A stretch of DNA of 64,000 nucleotides. Source: Anaerofustis stercorihominis (GTDB lineage: Bacteria; Bacillota; Clostridia; Eubacteriales; Anaerofustaceae). The notes under the pieces are model-generated. The model made no database searches, had not been told where the DNA came from, and saw nothing but the letters and a program-made list of their open reading frames with translations. Positions 1 through 10,395 of this stretch are shown in pieces. The translations under genes were made by a program, and so were the position numbers. Each line of letters begins with the position of its first letter. Position 1 is the first letter of the stretch. The DNA lies in contig NZ_JANJZK010000010.1 in assembly GCF_024623185.1 (NCBI RefSeq), forward strand, positions 21,402 through 85,401, given 5' to 3'.

Positions 1-74
1 TCGTAAGCGAAAGAGTTTAAAAAAGTATTATATTAGTTAATGATTAATACTACTTATTATTATTTTATATCACT

Positions 75-102
75 AAAAAAAGTATATATATATACTTTTT
101 TT
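75..102. terminator. Bidirectional terminator upstream of the large glycosyltransferase gene
   Basis: Perfect palindrome: A7-GTATATA followed by TATATAC-T7. It can end transcription arriving on either strand. The 74 bases before it hold only short open stretches, which may be the 3' tip of an upstream plus-strand gene. Confidence 0.6.
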
Positions 103-168
103 ATTTTATATGATAAAATATAAAATAATATATTATAATATTATCTTATATTTAATGGAGGTTAATTT

Positions 169-3100
169 GTGTTACGAAAATTAAAAACTAAATTAATAAA
201 AATAAAAGATCAAAAAGAAATTGAACATTTAGAAAAAATTTCAATACCTGATATTGAAGAACAAGATAAAAATAAAGTTTGGGCTTTTAATGCCGGAAAT
301 AGATTTTTAGGTAATCCTAAATGGTTATTTATCTACATAAATGAATACAGAAAAGACATTACTTCTTATTGGATATGTGATAGTGATGAAACGATCGAAT
401 TGATAAGAAATCTTGGATATAGGGCATATAAATTTGGAACACTGGAAGCTGAAAAAGCAAAAGATAAAACCGGCGTTTTTGTTGTTGAGAATGCAAAAGA
501 GCAATTACCCGCTGGAATGCTCCATGTAAAATATTTAAATTTATTTCATGGTGTTGGATGTAAACCTATTGAAAGAAATTTAAGATATGGAGTTTTAAGT
601 GAAGGCATTGCAAAAAAATATATAAAATACAATCAGTTTTTTAGAAATAATCAATTATTTTTAGTAACATCGCCAATGTTGGAGGAAAATTTTAAGTTTC
701 AATGCGGTATAGATGATGATAAAGTTATAAAAGCAGGATATCCTAGATGCATATATCAAAAATATAACAAAAGATTCTCAACATATGATACATCATTTAT
801 TAACGATAAATTTATTAATGATGATACTAAAATAGCTGTATATGCTCCAACATATAGATATAAATCTTTAAATAATTTTTTTAATAAGGCAATTCCAAAT
901 ATGAGAATGCTAATAAAAAAATTAAAAGAAAATAATATGATATTAATTTTTAAGGTTCATCCTTTTATGGAAGAAGATCCGCAGTATATTAATGCTAAAG
1001 AGCAATATAAAGATAATGAAAACTTGATTTTTTGGGATAATGAACTTGATTTCTATGAAATAATGGATAAAGTTGATTTAGCAATTATAGATTATTCATC
1101 AATATTTACAGATTTATTGGCAGCCGGAGTTAAATATTTTATAAGATATGTATTCGATATAGATAATAAAGAAAACACAGGTGATCTTATTTATGATTAT
1201 GATGAAGTTACTTTGGGTCAAAAAGCTTTATCTTTTGATGAATTATTAATAGCACTGGATAATTATAAAGAAGATTACGGGAATAAATTAGATAAAATTT
1301 ATAATATGTACTGGGAATTTTCAGGTAAAGATACATTTGAAAAAATTATTGATCAAACATTAGATTTTGAAATCGAACAAAGAGAATTACCTAATTTATA
1401 CTCATTTGACATATTTGACACTCTAATAAGTAGAAAAGTACTTGATCCGAAAGGGATATTTTATTATGTAAAGGAAAGAATGGAAGAAAATAATTCATTC
1501 CCGTCCTTTTTAGTTAAAAATTACCCTAATCTAAGAATGCAAGCCGAAGAAAATGTAAGAGAATATTACAGAAAAACGTTAGAAGAAAGAAATTCCGAAA
1601 GAAGAGAAATAACTTACGATGAAATATTAGAAAGAATGGAAGACTTGTATGGAATTACGAAAGAGCAACAAAAATTATTAAAAAAATGGGAATTTGAAGC
1701 TGAACTAGAAAATGTAATACCTATAGAAGAAAATATAAAATATATTAAATCATTAATAAATAAAAATCAAACTGTAGTTCTGATAAGTGATATGTACCTT
1801 CCTAAAGAATTGATCATACAAATGATCAAAAGGGCAGATCCGATTCTTGAAACGATTCCTTTATTTGTTTCAAGTGATATTGGTGTACAAAAAACAACGA
1901 AAAAATTATTTTTACATATATATAATAGTTTTGATTTTTATGATTTTAAACATTGGATACACCATGGAGATAATATTTTTGCAGATGAAAAAATGCCTAA
2001 TCAACTTGGAATACAAACAATAAGACATGAAATACCAAAATTCAATGATTATGAACAAGCACTGGTAAATCAATTAGAAAGTTATGATTCATATTTGGTG
2101 GCAGCCAATATGGCAAGATTTAGATTTAATAATCCTTCTAAGAAAGATATTTTTGCTTATTCATATATTTCTATGTACTTTATACCTTATGTTTCTTGGG
2201 CTTTAAAAGATGCAATAAAAAAAGGTAAAAAGACTTTATATTTTATATCAAGGGACGGATATCACCTTAAAAGAATCGCAGACAAATTGATTGAAATAAA
2301 AGGGTATGATATTAAAACAAAATATATTTACGCATCTAGAAAAGTTTGGAGGATCCCTTCATATATAAATAATATTGATGATGGCTTTTGGGGAGGGTAT
2401 GGTAATTTTGTAGAAATTGAAACTTTTGATAAGTTACTTCAAGCCCTCGATATGGACGAAAAGGATTTTAATATATATTTCCCCGATTTACAATATCTAA
2501 AAGAATTAGAACATATAGAACCTAAAGAATTATCATCTTTAGTAGAAATTTTTAGAAATGATAAAAGTTATCACGATTATTTATTAAACAAAGCAAAAGA
2601 AGAAAGAAAAATCGTTAGCAAATATCTTGAGCAGGAAATAAATAAAGATGAAGAATTTGCTATTGTAGAATATTGGGGAAGAGGTTATACACAGGAATGT
2701 TTCCAAAGATTATGGGAAGACATAATAAAAAAAGATTATAATTGTGAGTTTTATTATGTAAGAACAGTTTTACCTACCATAGATAAAAACATAAGATATA
2801 ATTTTACGTCCAATCCTACACCTATTTTATTTATTGAGGCAATATTTGCAAATATTACTTATAAAACAGTATCAGAATATGTTTATAAAGATAATAAAAT
2901 TGTACCGGTAAAAAATACAGCAGATTGCGATATTGAATTATTTAAATCAATGGAACAATATTTACCAAAATGTGTAGAAGATATTTATAGCGATCGTTTT
3001 AGAGATGAAGATACTCTTGAAAAATCACTATACGACTTTGCTCTTGATTATTATTCAAATAATCAAGACAATCAAATATATTCTGAGTGCCTCGCTCATT

Positions 3101-4497
3101 TATTAGATTCTGTTTGGATGAACGGGCAGGTAAGAGAATTTGCACCGGCATTTACAAATGAAACTATGCAAGAAATATTTGGTGGAAATATACTAGGTAA
3201 ATATACAAGATCCAGAGAAATGAGCGTAAACAGAACTAGGGGACATGCTTTAGAGTTATATAATAAAATGTATCAAATAGATCCTAATATGGGCTACGAT
3301 AAATTCGGACCTAAACTAAATGAGAATGATTTAAATAAATGCAATCTTATAAAAGAAGAAATAGATAAATTTGAATCTGTTTCTGTAGAAAAACAAGAAA
3401 TGTATAATAAAATGTTACATTTCCCTGTTGATGATAATAAAATAGTCTTTATCTCTAAAATTAAAAAAGTTGAAAAAACGGAAACTCTTATTTTAAAAAA
3501 ATTATTGAAATCACATAAAGGAATAAAAACTGTCGATATAGAAATAAAGGATACAGATATTACAGAATTACAGATGAAAGATTTGGCTACAGCAAAATAC
3601 ATTATTATGTTCTCACCTATGGATCTAATGGCTATGTTAAGTATAAGAAAAGAAACAAAGATTATTCAATTATGCGATTTTGCTTTTGCTTTTACAAAAT
3701 TTGGATTGAGTAGAAACTTTAAAATAAGATATAATCATGATTTATTAAAATTAAAATTAAGAAACGAATATGATCTTGTTAGCGTTTCTGCAAATTCATT
3801 AATTCCTATTTTTGCGGAAGAATGGGACATAAAAAGTTCAATGAACATAAAAGCATTAGGTTCATGTCAAACAGATGTATTTTTTGATGAAGAATTTAAG
3901 AATAATTCTTTTACTAAACTATATGAAGTTTTCCCTGAAGCTAGAAATAAAAAAATAATTTTTTATATGCCGCTTCATAGATATAGAAACAAAGCTGCAA
4001 AATATGTTGAGTTTTTAGATATATCATTGCTTAGAAAAAAGTTGTCAGATGACTATGTTATTATAATTAATAACAATGCTAAACCAAATGATAACAATTA
4101 TTTTATACAAAAAGATGATAGAATTTTTGCTAAAGACTTAACTAATATACTATCAATGAGAGAATCAATGATTGTATCAGATATAATCATTGGAGATTAC
4201 AGAAGAACATTATTTGAAGCTGCATTATTAGATAAACCAATTTTTTTGACAGCTCATGATTATGCAGAAACAACAAGAAGACTTCAAACTAGATTTAAAT
4301 ATTTAGATATAAAGTTAGGACCTATAATAAATAATGCTGAAGAATTAATAGAGCATATCAGTCATTTAGATAAATATGATTATTCATTAATAAATTCTTT
4401 CAAAGATAAATATTTAACAATGTGCGATGGAAATTCTTCACAAAGAATTCTTGATTATATTTTAAATGATATGAACCAAAATAAAAAAGACCAATAA
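169..4497 (+). CDS. Teichoic-acid-type CDP-glycerol glycerophosphotransferase with internal HAD domain and second transferase-like domain
   Basis: GTG start placed by GGAGG at 157-161. The 1442-residue protein has three readable parts. Residues about 80-390 resemble CDP-glycerol:poly(glycerophosphate) transferases (TagB/TagF), with YAPTYR near 224, KVHP near 262 and IDYSSIF near 308. Residues about 410-640 form a HAD-like domain: FDIFDTL with D414 and D417, SDMYLPKE near 540 and HHGDN near 600. Residues about 1130-1435 look like a second transferase of the same fold (FYMPLHRYR, then GDYRRTLFEAALLDKP), but the KxHP position reads INNNAKP, so this copy may be degenerate. The stretch from 640 to 1130 is not recognised. 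There is no signal peptide, so it probably works on the cytoplasmic face of the membrane, extending a phosphopolyol polymer. The polymer cannot be named. No neighbouring wall-polymer genes are in view. Confidence 0.85.
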   Translation: MLRKLKTKLIKIKDQKEIEHLEKISIPDIEEQDKNKVWAFNAGNRFLGNPKWLFIYINEYRKDITSYWICDSDETIELIRNLGYRAYKFGTLEAEKAKDKTGVFVVENAKEQLPAGMLHVKYLNLFHGVGCKPIERNLRYGVLSEGIAKKYIKYNQFFRNNQLFLVTSPMLEENFKFQCGIDDDKVIKAGYPRCIYQKYNKRFSTYDTSFINDKFINDDTKIAVYAPTYRYKSLNNFFNKAIPNMRMLIKKLKENNMILIFKVHPFMEEDPQYINAKEQYKDNENLIFWDNELDFYEIMDKVDLAIIDYSSIFTDLLAAGVKYFIRYVFDIDNKENTGDLIYDYDEVTLGQKALSFDELLIALDNYKEDYGNKLDKIYNMYWEFSGKDTFEKIIDQTLDFEIEQRELPNLYSFDIFDTLISRKVLDPKGIFYYVKERMEENNSFPSFLVKNYPNLRMQAEENVREYYRKTLEERNSERREITYDEILERMEDLYGITKEQQKLLKKWEFEAELENVIPIEENIKYIKSLINKNQTVVLISDMYLPKELIIQMIKRADPILETIPLFVSSDIGVQKTTKKLFLHIYNSFDFYDFKHWIHHGDNIFADEKMPNQLGIQTIRHEIPKFNDYEQALVNQLESYDSYLVAANMARFRFNNPSKKDIFAYSYISMYFIPYVSWALKDAIKKGKKTLYFISRDGYHLKRIADKLIEIKGYDIKTKYIYASRKVWRIPSYINNIDDGFWGGYGNFVEIETFDKLLQALDMDEKDFNIYFPDLQYLKELEHIEPKELSSLVEIFRNDKSYHDYLLNKAKEERKIVSKYLEQEINKDEEFAIVEYWGRGYTQECFQRLWEDIIKKDYNCEFYYVRTVLPTIDKNIRYNFTSNPTPILFIEAIFANITYKTVSEYVYKDNKIVPVKNTADCDIELFKSMEQYLPKCVEDIYSDRFRDEDTLEKSLYDFALDYYSNNQDNQIYSECLAHLLDSVWMNGQVREFAPAFTNETMQEIFGGNILGKYTRSREMSVNRTRGHALELYNKMYQIDPNMGYDKFGPKLNENDLNKCNLIKEEIDKFESVSVEKQEMYNKMLHFPVDDNKIVFISKIKKVEKTETLILKKLLKSHKGIKTVDIEIKDTDITELQMKDLATAKYIIMFSPMDLMAMLSIRKETKIIQLCDFAFAFTKFGLSRNFKIRYNHDLLKLKLRNEYDLVSVSANSLIPIFAEEWDIKSSMNIKALGSCQTDVFFDEEFKNNSFTKLYEVFPEARNKKIIFYMPLHRYRNKAAKYVEFLDISLLRKKLSDDYVIIINNNAKPNDNNYFIQKDDRIFAKDLTNILSMRESMIVSDIIIGDYRRTLFEAALLDKPIFLTAHDYAETTRRLQTRFKYLDIKLGPIINNAEELIEHISHLDKYDYSLINSFKDKYLTMCDGNSSQRILDYILNDMNQNKKDQ

Positions 4498-4507
4498 GGT
4501 CTTTTTT
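4483..4507. terminator. Bidirectional terminator between convergent genes
   Basis: AAAAAAGACC, loop AATAA, GGTCTTTTTT. The loop overlaps the last codons of the plus-strand gene and the right arm overlaps the stop codon of the convergent minus-strand gene, so one hairpin serves both. Confidence 0.85.
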
Positions 4508-4877
4508 ATTTTATATATTTCTTTAATTCTTCTTCGTTTTTAAATTCATATTCCATTCCTACTGAATAGTCCTTTATTATTCCCTTGATTTCATTGTTAT
4601 CATTAAAAACCATGATCCTTATTAAATAGGACAAATGTGTTGTCATATTTATGATTTCTGACATATTATAACACTTACTTTTCAAATTATAGTTTAATTC
4701 CTGATATAGTTTTTTTAATTTAAGTATTAAATCTTCTACTCCATTAAACTCAATATAACTTTTCATATAACAATTAAAAATTTTACCTTTACAGGTATTT
4801 TCACCAATATCTATATACATTAAATTTTTATCCCATCCATCATATGAAAAACCAAATCCAACTGTTTTATTATCCAT
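4506..4877 (-). CDS. Hypothetical protein, 123 aa
   Basis: Not recognised. It is a soluble, acidic, lysine-rich protein with no signal peptide, transmembrane segment or clear motif. It begins MDNKTVGFGFSYDGW and ends in a charged stretch. An AGAGG-type site lies upstream of the ATG. It stands alone, convergent with the transferase gene and sharing its terminator. Its upstream region holds an 18-bp inverted repeat. Codon use looks like that of its neighbours. I infer that it is a real gene from its ribosome binding site and bounding terminators only. Confidence 0.6.
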   Translation of the reverse strand: MDNKTVGFGFSYDGWDKNLMYIDIGENTCKGKIFNCYMKSYIEFNGVEDLILKLKKLYQELNYNLKSKCYNMSEIINMTTHLSYLIRIMVFNDNNEIKGIIKDYSVGMEYEFKNEEELKKYIK

Positions 4878-4938
4878 AGATCAACCTCTTTCAGTAAAAT
4901 TAAGTTAAAATGCATATACATATATTAGTTACGATAAT

Positions 4939-5077
4939 TACACATTTTGTAACAATTATGATATTATAAAATACGAGGAAAATGTTACATATTTATACAC
5001 AATAATATGTTTTTTTGCGTTTTTTCTTACACAAAGTGACAAATTACAAATTGTATTATATTGTTACAAAATGTGTA
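4939..5077. repeat. Widely spaced perfect inverted repeat, 18 bp arms
   Basis: TACACATTTTGTAACAAT at 4939-4956 has its exact reverse complement at 5060-5077, about 103 bases apart. It lies upstream of the 123-aa gene and downstream of the surface-protein gene. The arms could be paired operator sites bridged by a looped protein, or could fold as one long RNA stem. Otherwise 4878-5101 is AT-rich with no gene. Confidence 0.6.
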
Positions 5078-5101
5078 CTTTTTTTGACAAATTAATATAA
5101 A

Positions 5102-5128
5102 AAAAGACTGCTATTTAAGCAGCCTTTT
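5102..5128 (-). terminator. Terminator of the surface-protein gene
   Basis: On the minus strand AAAAGGCTGCT, loop TAAAT, AGCAGTCTTTT, with one G-U pair and a T-rich tail, directly after the stop codon of the 465-aa gene. Confidence 0.8.
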
Positions 5129-5135
5129 AATTAAA

Positions 5136-6533
5136 CTAAATAAATTTTTTCTTTAAAACAAATCCAAAACCGCCAAGGCTTACAAGAGAAATCAATATGT
5201 AAGGAAGCATACCACTATCACCTGTCTTAGGATTTGATGTAACTTTTGTGTTATCCGTAGCTGAATTCTTATTATCATTTTCTGTATTTTTATCAGGAGC
5301 AACCGCAGGTTTATCATCAGGTTTTACAAGCATTGGTATATATTCGATCTTTGTGTGAGTTGGGTCATTAAGACAAGTATATTTTATTTCGCCCTTTTCA
5401 GTATATGTAGCTTCTTTTATAACTTCTCCCTTATTCCATTTATGCCCTAGTTTAGGAATGACTTTTTCAGTTACTCTTTCACCGCAAATCTTACATATTC
5501 CGACTTTTAATCCATCTTCGGTACAAGTAGCAGCTTTTTCTACTTTAAATTCTATATTACCTTCATGAGTACAAACATCTACTTTGATATTTTCATCGAC
5601 ATTTGTGATTTCACCTTGTTTAAAATCAAGATTTACATTTTCATTATTTGTCATAACTATTTCGGTATTATTGCTTTTACCCGGAGATAATGTTCCTATT
5701 TTACCACCGTCAATAGTAGTCTTGATATTAGAAATAGAACCCGTTACATTTGAGTCTCCGGTTTCACCGCCTAAATAAAGGTCTTTTATAGTTCCCCCTG
5801 TAACTTCTATTTCTGCACTGTCCATACTTCCTCTATTAACACTTTGAACAACATTTAAGTCTCCGCCTTTAATAGAAAGTTTAGCAGAACCGGTATAGCC
5901 GTTAGAACCGCCTGCGGTTACCCATGCACTTCCAAGAGAACCGTCATTAATCGTAAGTGAAGAATTTTTTGTGCAACTTATGCCTTCACCGCCTCCGAAT
6001 ACTAAAGAGGATACACTTCCTCCGTTAATTGTAACATTGGCATTTTCAACTTGGCAAGGAGAGTCCTTTGCATTACCATTATACCATGAAGAATTTGAAC
6101 ATCCACAGTCCTTAGTTAAAGAGCTTGCTCCGCCTCCTTGAACCGCTACCATATTTCCTCCATTTATAACAATATTCGTACTTGAACAATTACTTTTATG
6201 TAATCCACCGCCGATAACGTTTCTTACAGTTCCGCCGTTCATAGTTATTGATGTCGAAACGGATGTAGCATCATCATGCATACCGCCAAGGACATTGGCA
6301 TTCTTACCTACATTCTGCTCTCCTCCGTCCCATTTTATGAGAGCACCTTCACTTCCGTCTTCTCTCGCTTCGATAGTAATAGCTACACCGTTAGCAAAGA
6401 AATACTCCGTTCCGCCAAAGGTTTTAAGTTCAGGTTCTACTTTATCAGCCGCAAAAGATACCGGAGCAAAAGATGTCAAAATCATTATACATATCATTGC
6501 AATACCGGATATTTTACCCAATGTTTTTTTCAT
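5136..6533 (-). CDS. Secreted beta-helical surface protein with NPKTG sorting signal
   Basis: Starts with a signal peptide (MKKTLGKISGIAMIC..., ending near SFAADKVEP at about residue 30). Residues about 85-290 carry some seven degenerate repeats of the pattern xINGGxxxxxxGGG, as expected for a right-handed parallel beta-helix. Residues about 325-400 carry two repeats of the CT-x-GH-x-W type common in clostridial surface proteins (CTHEGN..., GHKWNKGE...). A charged Asn/Asp/Lys linker follows, then NPKTGD, a hydrophobic segment and a KKKF tail, a sortase signal of the LPXTG class. The start is supported by AAGGAAGG just upstream. It is probably exported and covalently wall-linked. Binding target unknown. 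No sortase is in the window. Confidence 0.85.
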   Translation of the reverse strand: MKKTLGKISGIAMICIMILTSFAPVSFAADKVEPELKTFGGTEYFFANGVAITIEAREDGSEGALIKWDGGEQNVGKNANVLGGMHDDATSVSTSITMNGGTVRNVIGGGLHKSNCSSTNIVINGGNMVAVQGGGASSLTKDCGCSNSSWYNGNAKDSPCQVENANVTINGGSVSSLVFGGGEGISCTKNSSLTINDGSLGSAWVTAGGSNGYTGSAKLSIKGGDLNVVQSVNRGSMDSAEIEVTGGTIKDLYLGGETGDSNVTGSISNIKTTIDGGKIGTLSPGKSNNTEIVMTNNENVNLDFKQGEITNVDENIKVDVCTHEGNIEFKVEKAATCTEDGLKVGICKICGERVTEKVIPKLGHKWNKGEVIKEATYTEKGEIKYTCLNDPTHTKIEYIPMLVKPDDKPAVAPDKNTENDNKNSATDNTKVTSNPKTGDSGMLPYILISLVSLGGFGFVLKKKFI

Positions 6534-6833
6534 AATTTAATTTCCTTCCTTTAATTGTGATTTTCGACAATAGTTACTTAAAGTTTACTTTTTGTCACAA
6601 ATTTGATAATATTAAATATATACAAATTTACTAGATTTTCGCTAAACACTAATGATAATTTTTACGCAAATCAACAAAATACATTACATATTATTATTTC
6701 TAGTGCACGTTACATAAAGTAAACCTTTTTTAACAAAAAAACACGATAAAGTAGGATTATAATAAAAATTTTAATAAAAAAAGAACCTCACAAATGTGAG
6801 GTTCTTTAGGTAAACATTATAAGTCAATGATTT
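6534..6833. other. Intergenic region between the surface-protein and RuBisCO-like genes
   Basis: It must hold the surface-protein promoter (minus strand), which I could not fix. GTTTACTTT at 6583-6591 recurs inverted as AAAGTAAAC at 6716-6724, a possible looped operator pair. The downstream end holds the terminator at 6780-6807. No gene seen. Confidence 0.4.
6780..6807 (-). terminator. Terminator of the RuBisCO-like gene
   Basis: AAAGAACCTCAC, loop AAAT, GTGAGGTTCTTT, a perfect 12-bp stem just past the stop codon of the RuBisCO-like gene. Confidence 0.85.
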
Positions 6834-8165
<1,332 letters not shown>

Positions 8166-8207
8166 AATTTTGTTCCTCCTAAAATTACATATCTTTTCTA
8201 TGACTTT

Positions 8208-8236
8208 AGTATATTATCCTTTTTTAATTATCACAA
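8208..8236 (-). promoter_or_regulatory. Promoter of the RuBisCO-like gene
   Basis: On the minus strand TTGTGA (8236-8231), 17-bp spacer, TATACT (8213-8208), sigma-A type. The tandem repeats at 8241-8280 abut its upstream side, the usual place for an activator. Confidence 0.65.
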
Positions 8237-8240
8237 TATA

Positions 8241-8280
8241 GAAAATTTTTGCAGTAGAGTGAAATTTTTTGCACTAAGAA
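8241..8280. promoter_or_regulatory. Tandem direct repeats, candidate SorC operator
   Basis: Two adjacent 20-bp units agree at 15 of 20 positions and share the core GAAA(A/T)TTTTTGCA. The period is two helical turns, suiting a multimeric regulator, and the site lies between the divergent genes. Confidence 0.5.
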
Positions 8281-8410
8281 ATTAATATGGTTAAATGTAT
8301 ATTATCCGTAAAGTTGCTTTATTTATAGGATTTCTTAAAAAATTTTAGCAAAAACATTATTTATAAATTAATAATCAAATAATAAAAAGAATATTTTTAC
8401 AATTGCTTTC

Positions 8411-8438
8411 TTGAAATATTATTTAATAGATTTATAAT
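8411..8438 (+). promoter_or_regulatory. Promoter of the SorC-family regulator
   Basis: TTGAAA (8411-8416), 16-bp spacer, TATAAT (8433-8438). The distance to the ribosome binding site AAGGAG is short. Confidence 0.55.
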
Positions 8439-8469
8439 AAGATATATAAAGATAATTTAAGGAGTGTAT

Positions 8470-9441
8470 ATGGATCCAAAAGTATACAGACAGTCAAATT
8501 CTCTTATGATGAGGACTACATATCTATATTATGAAATGGGTTATTCTCAAAGTAAAATCGCCAAAAAGTTCAATATTTCCGTTTCAACGGTTTCAAGACT
8601 TTTAAACAATGCAAAGAAAGAAAAAATGGTTTCATTTGTAGTTGATGAAAGAGTACTTGAAGTTTCTGACCTTGAAGATATTATTAAAGATAAATACGGA
8701 CTTAAAGAAGTAATAATAGCAAGGTGGATGGAAGAAAGTTACGAACCGAATAAGGACGATATAAAACAGCTCGTAGCCTTTGAAGGTGCTCAGTACATAC
8801 AAAGAGTAATAAAAGATAATGATATCTTGGGTATCACATTCGGGAGGACCATGTATCATATGATAAATTTCTTCAATCCCTGCAAAAAAACAGATACTCA
8901 GTTTGTAACTCTTCACGGAAGCCTTTCTCAGATACATAGAGACTTTAATGTTGACACTCTAACAAAAAGGATGGCAATGTCTTTCGGAGGCAAAAACTAC
9001 TGCATCAAGGCTCCCGGACATGCCAAAACAGAATACGAAGCAGACATGCTTATACACAGAATTGATAACAGCGAAGTATTCGATAAATTCAAACACGTGA
9101 ATATTGCAGTATCGGGAATAGGTTCCTTCTATCCAAACAAAGATTCTTATCTATGCAGTGAAAATTATTTTAACGAAGAAGAACTTAAAGAATTTGATGA
9201 GCATAAAGTATATGCAGATGTCGGACTAAGGCTTATAAATAAAAACGGAGAAGAATGCAGCACGAGCCTTAAAAACAGGACTATTGGGATATCTTATGAA
9301 GACTTTAAAAATATTCCTACAAAAGTCATAATGGTAAGCGGTGAATATAAGAAGTATAGCGTAAAAGCTGCACTTAACGGGAATTTAGCAGATGTTCTTG
9401 TCATTGATTATGAACTGGCAAAGGGACTGTTAAATATTTAA
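8470..9441 (+). CDS. SorC-family sugar-responsive transcriptional regulator
   Basis: The N-terminus holds a helix-turn-helix of the SorC/DeoR type (YYEMGYSQSKIAKKFNIS then VSTVSRLLNNAKKEK, residues about 18-55). The rest matches the SorC sugar-binding domain, with GITFGRTMY and GIGSFYP segments of a phosphosugar isomerase-like fold. I place the start at ATG 8470, not the in-frame GTG at 8464, because AAGGAG at 8459-8464 would overlap the GTG. The product is then 323 residues, usual for the family. Members bind phosphorylated sugars and act on adjacent catabolic genes. Here the divergent partner is the RuBisCO-like gene, whose substrate or product is therefore the likely effector. Confidence 0.85.
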   Translation: MDPKVYRQSNSLMMRTTYLYYEMGYSQSKIAKKFNISVSTVSRLLNNAKKEKMVSFVVDERVLEVSDLEDIIKDKYGLKEVIIARWMEESYEPNKDDIKQLVAFEGAQYIQRVIKDNDILGITFGRTMYHMINFFNPCKKTDTQFVTLHGSLSQIHRDFNVDTLTKRMAMSFGGKNYCIKAPGHAKTEYEADMLIHRIDNSEVFDKFKHVNIAVSGIGSFYPNKDSYLCSENYFNEEELKEFDEHKVYADVGLRLINKNGEECSTSLKNRTIGISYEDFKNIPTKVIMVSGEYKKYSVKAALNGNLADVLVIDYELAKGLLNI

Positions 9442-9455
9442 AGTGACTATAATAC

Positions 9456-9490
9456 GGGGCACTACGCCTGCTACGCAGATTCCGCGCCCC
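9456..9490. repeat. GC-rich hairpin-like block after the SorC gene
   Basis: GGGGC (9456-9460) and GCCCC (9486-9490) enclose a GC-rich stretch containing two CTACGC copies. Its composition differs sharply from the AT-rich surroundings, as in the blocks at 10641, 13636 and 20048, although the sequence is different. Confidence 0.4.
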
Positions 9491-9510
9491 TTACATCACA
9501 TTAACAAAAC

Positions 9511-9541
9511 AAAAAAGAACCTAGTTTATAGGTTCTTTTTT
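9511..9541. terminator. Bidirectional terminator between the SorC and PHP genes
   Basis: AAAAAAGAACCTA, loop GTTTA, TAGGTTCTTTTTT: a perfect 13-bp stem between convergent genes. Confidence 0.9.
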
Positions 9542-9580
9542 ACAATATTTTTATATTTCACATTTTTTATAATACTTTAT

Positions 9581-10354
9581 CTAATCCAAAGTATTAAATT
9601 CTCCGCTTTCTTTTGCTTTTTCAATTTCACCTAAAATATCAAGACCTTTTTTTCTCATAAAATATTTTTGTAGATTTTCGGCACTTGCATTGATTATAAG
9701 TTCTTCGGGGAAGTCAGCCGCTTCAATAATACCCTGAGCTCTGTCTATTTTACCCACACCGAGACAGAAATGAGCATCGGAATTAACAGAAATTGGCACA
9801 TCATACTTTTTACAAAGCTTGGCTATTTCGAGACAATTTTCTTTACTGCCCTTTCTTGCATAGAAAGAATTATTATTTACTTCAACAACTTTATCATATT
9901 CATTGCATTTTGAGATCAATGTTTCATAATCAAATTTAAAGATAGGAGCCCCTAAATGTCCCAAAATATCTATTCTTGGATTTTCGAGAACCTTTAACAT
10001 TATTTCAGTGATCCTGTCGGGATCCCTTTCAAGGAATGTTTCATTATGAATAGAAGCTACTACATAATCAAGGGTATCGAGCACATGGTCGGGAATATCA
10101 AGCCTGCCGTCAGGCTGTAAAATATTAGCTTCTGCACCTCTTAAAACATATACCCCCTCCAAAATCCTTGGGATAAACATTTCCAGAGACTGAAAATGCC
10201 ACTGATGAGCACCGTCCTGAAGAGCCGGCCCGTGGTCGGTCGTCCCGAGAGCTATATGACCTGCTTTTTTGGCACCTTTACACATTTCAACGATGGTAGA
10301 ATAAGCATGATGAGATACGCTTGTATGTGTATGTAAATCCGCTACTATATTCAT
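9581..10354 (-). CDS. PHP-domain phosphatase (YcdX/histidinol-phosphatase-like)
   Basis: PHP-fold metal-dependent phosphoesterase. DLHTHTSVSHH near the start gives the first metal ligands, GTTDHGPALQ the second, GAEANILQPDG the glutamate, ASIHNETF and GHLGAPIF further histidines, and SVNSDAHFCLG the final D-x-H. This is the YcdX-like branch, not a dedicated HisK, and no histidine genes are nearby. ATG 10354 is preferred to the in-frame GTG at 10363 because AGGGTG then serves as ribosome binding site; length 257 residues. It is monocistronic, with its own promoter at 10396-10424. Physiological substrate unknown. Confidence 0.85.
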   Translation of the reverse strand: MNIVADLHTHTSVSHHAYSTIVEMCKGAKKAGHIALGTTDHGPALQDGAHQWHFQSLEMFIPRILEGVYVLRGAEANILQPDGRLDIPDHVLDTLDYVVASIHNETFLERDPDRITEIMLKVLENPRIDILGHLGAPIFKFDYETLISKCNEYDKVVEVNNNSFYARKGSKENCLEIAKLCKKYDVPISVNSDAHFCLGVGKIDRAQGIIEAADFPEELIINASAENLQKYFMRKKGLDILGEIEKAKESGEFNTLD

Positions 10355-10395
10355 TTTTATCACCCTACTTTCTTTACGTTTATTTATATTTTAAT

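Larger units (their letters stand above)
8166..8469. other. Divergent control region of RuBisCO-like gene and SorC regulator
   Basis: Holds a promoter for each gene and a pair of 20-bp tandem direct repeats, annotated separately. The remainder (about 8281-8400) is AT-rich with no gene. Confidence 0.6.

Noticed and set aside
1..74. 3' end of an upstream gene at the left edge
   Set aside because: Two short open stretches end at 20 and 40, but neither has recognisable protein sequence, so none is annotated.
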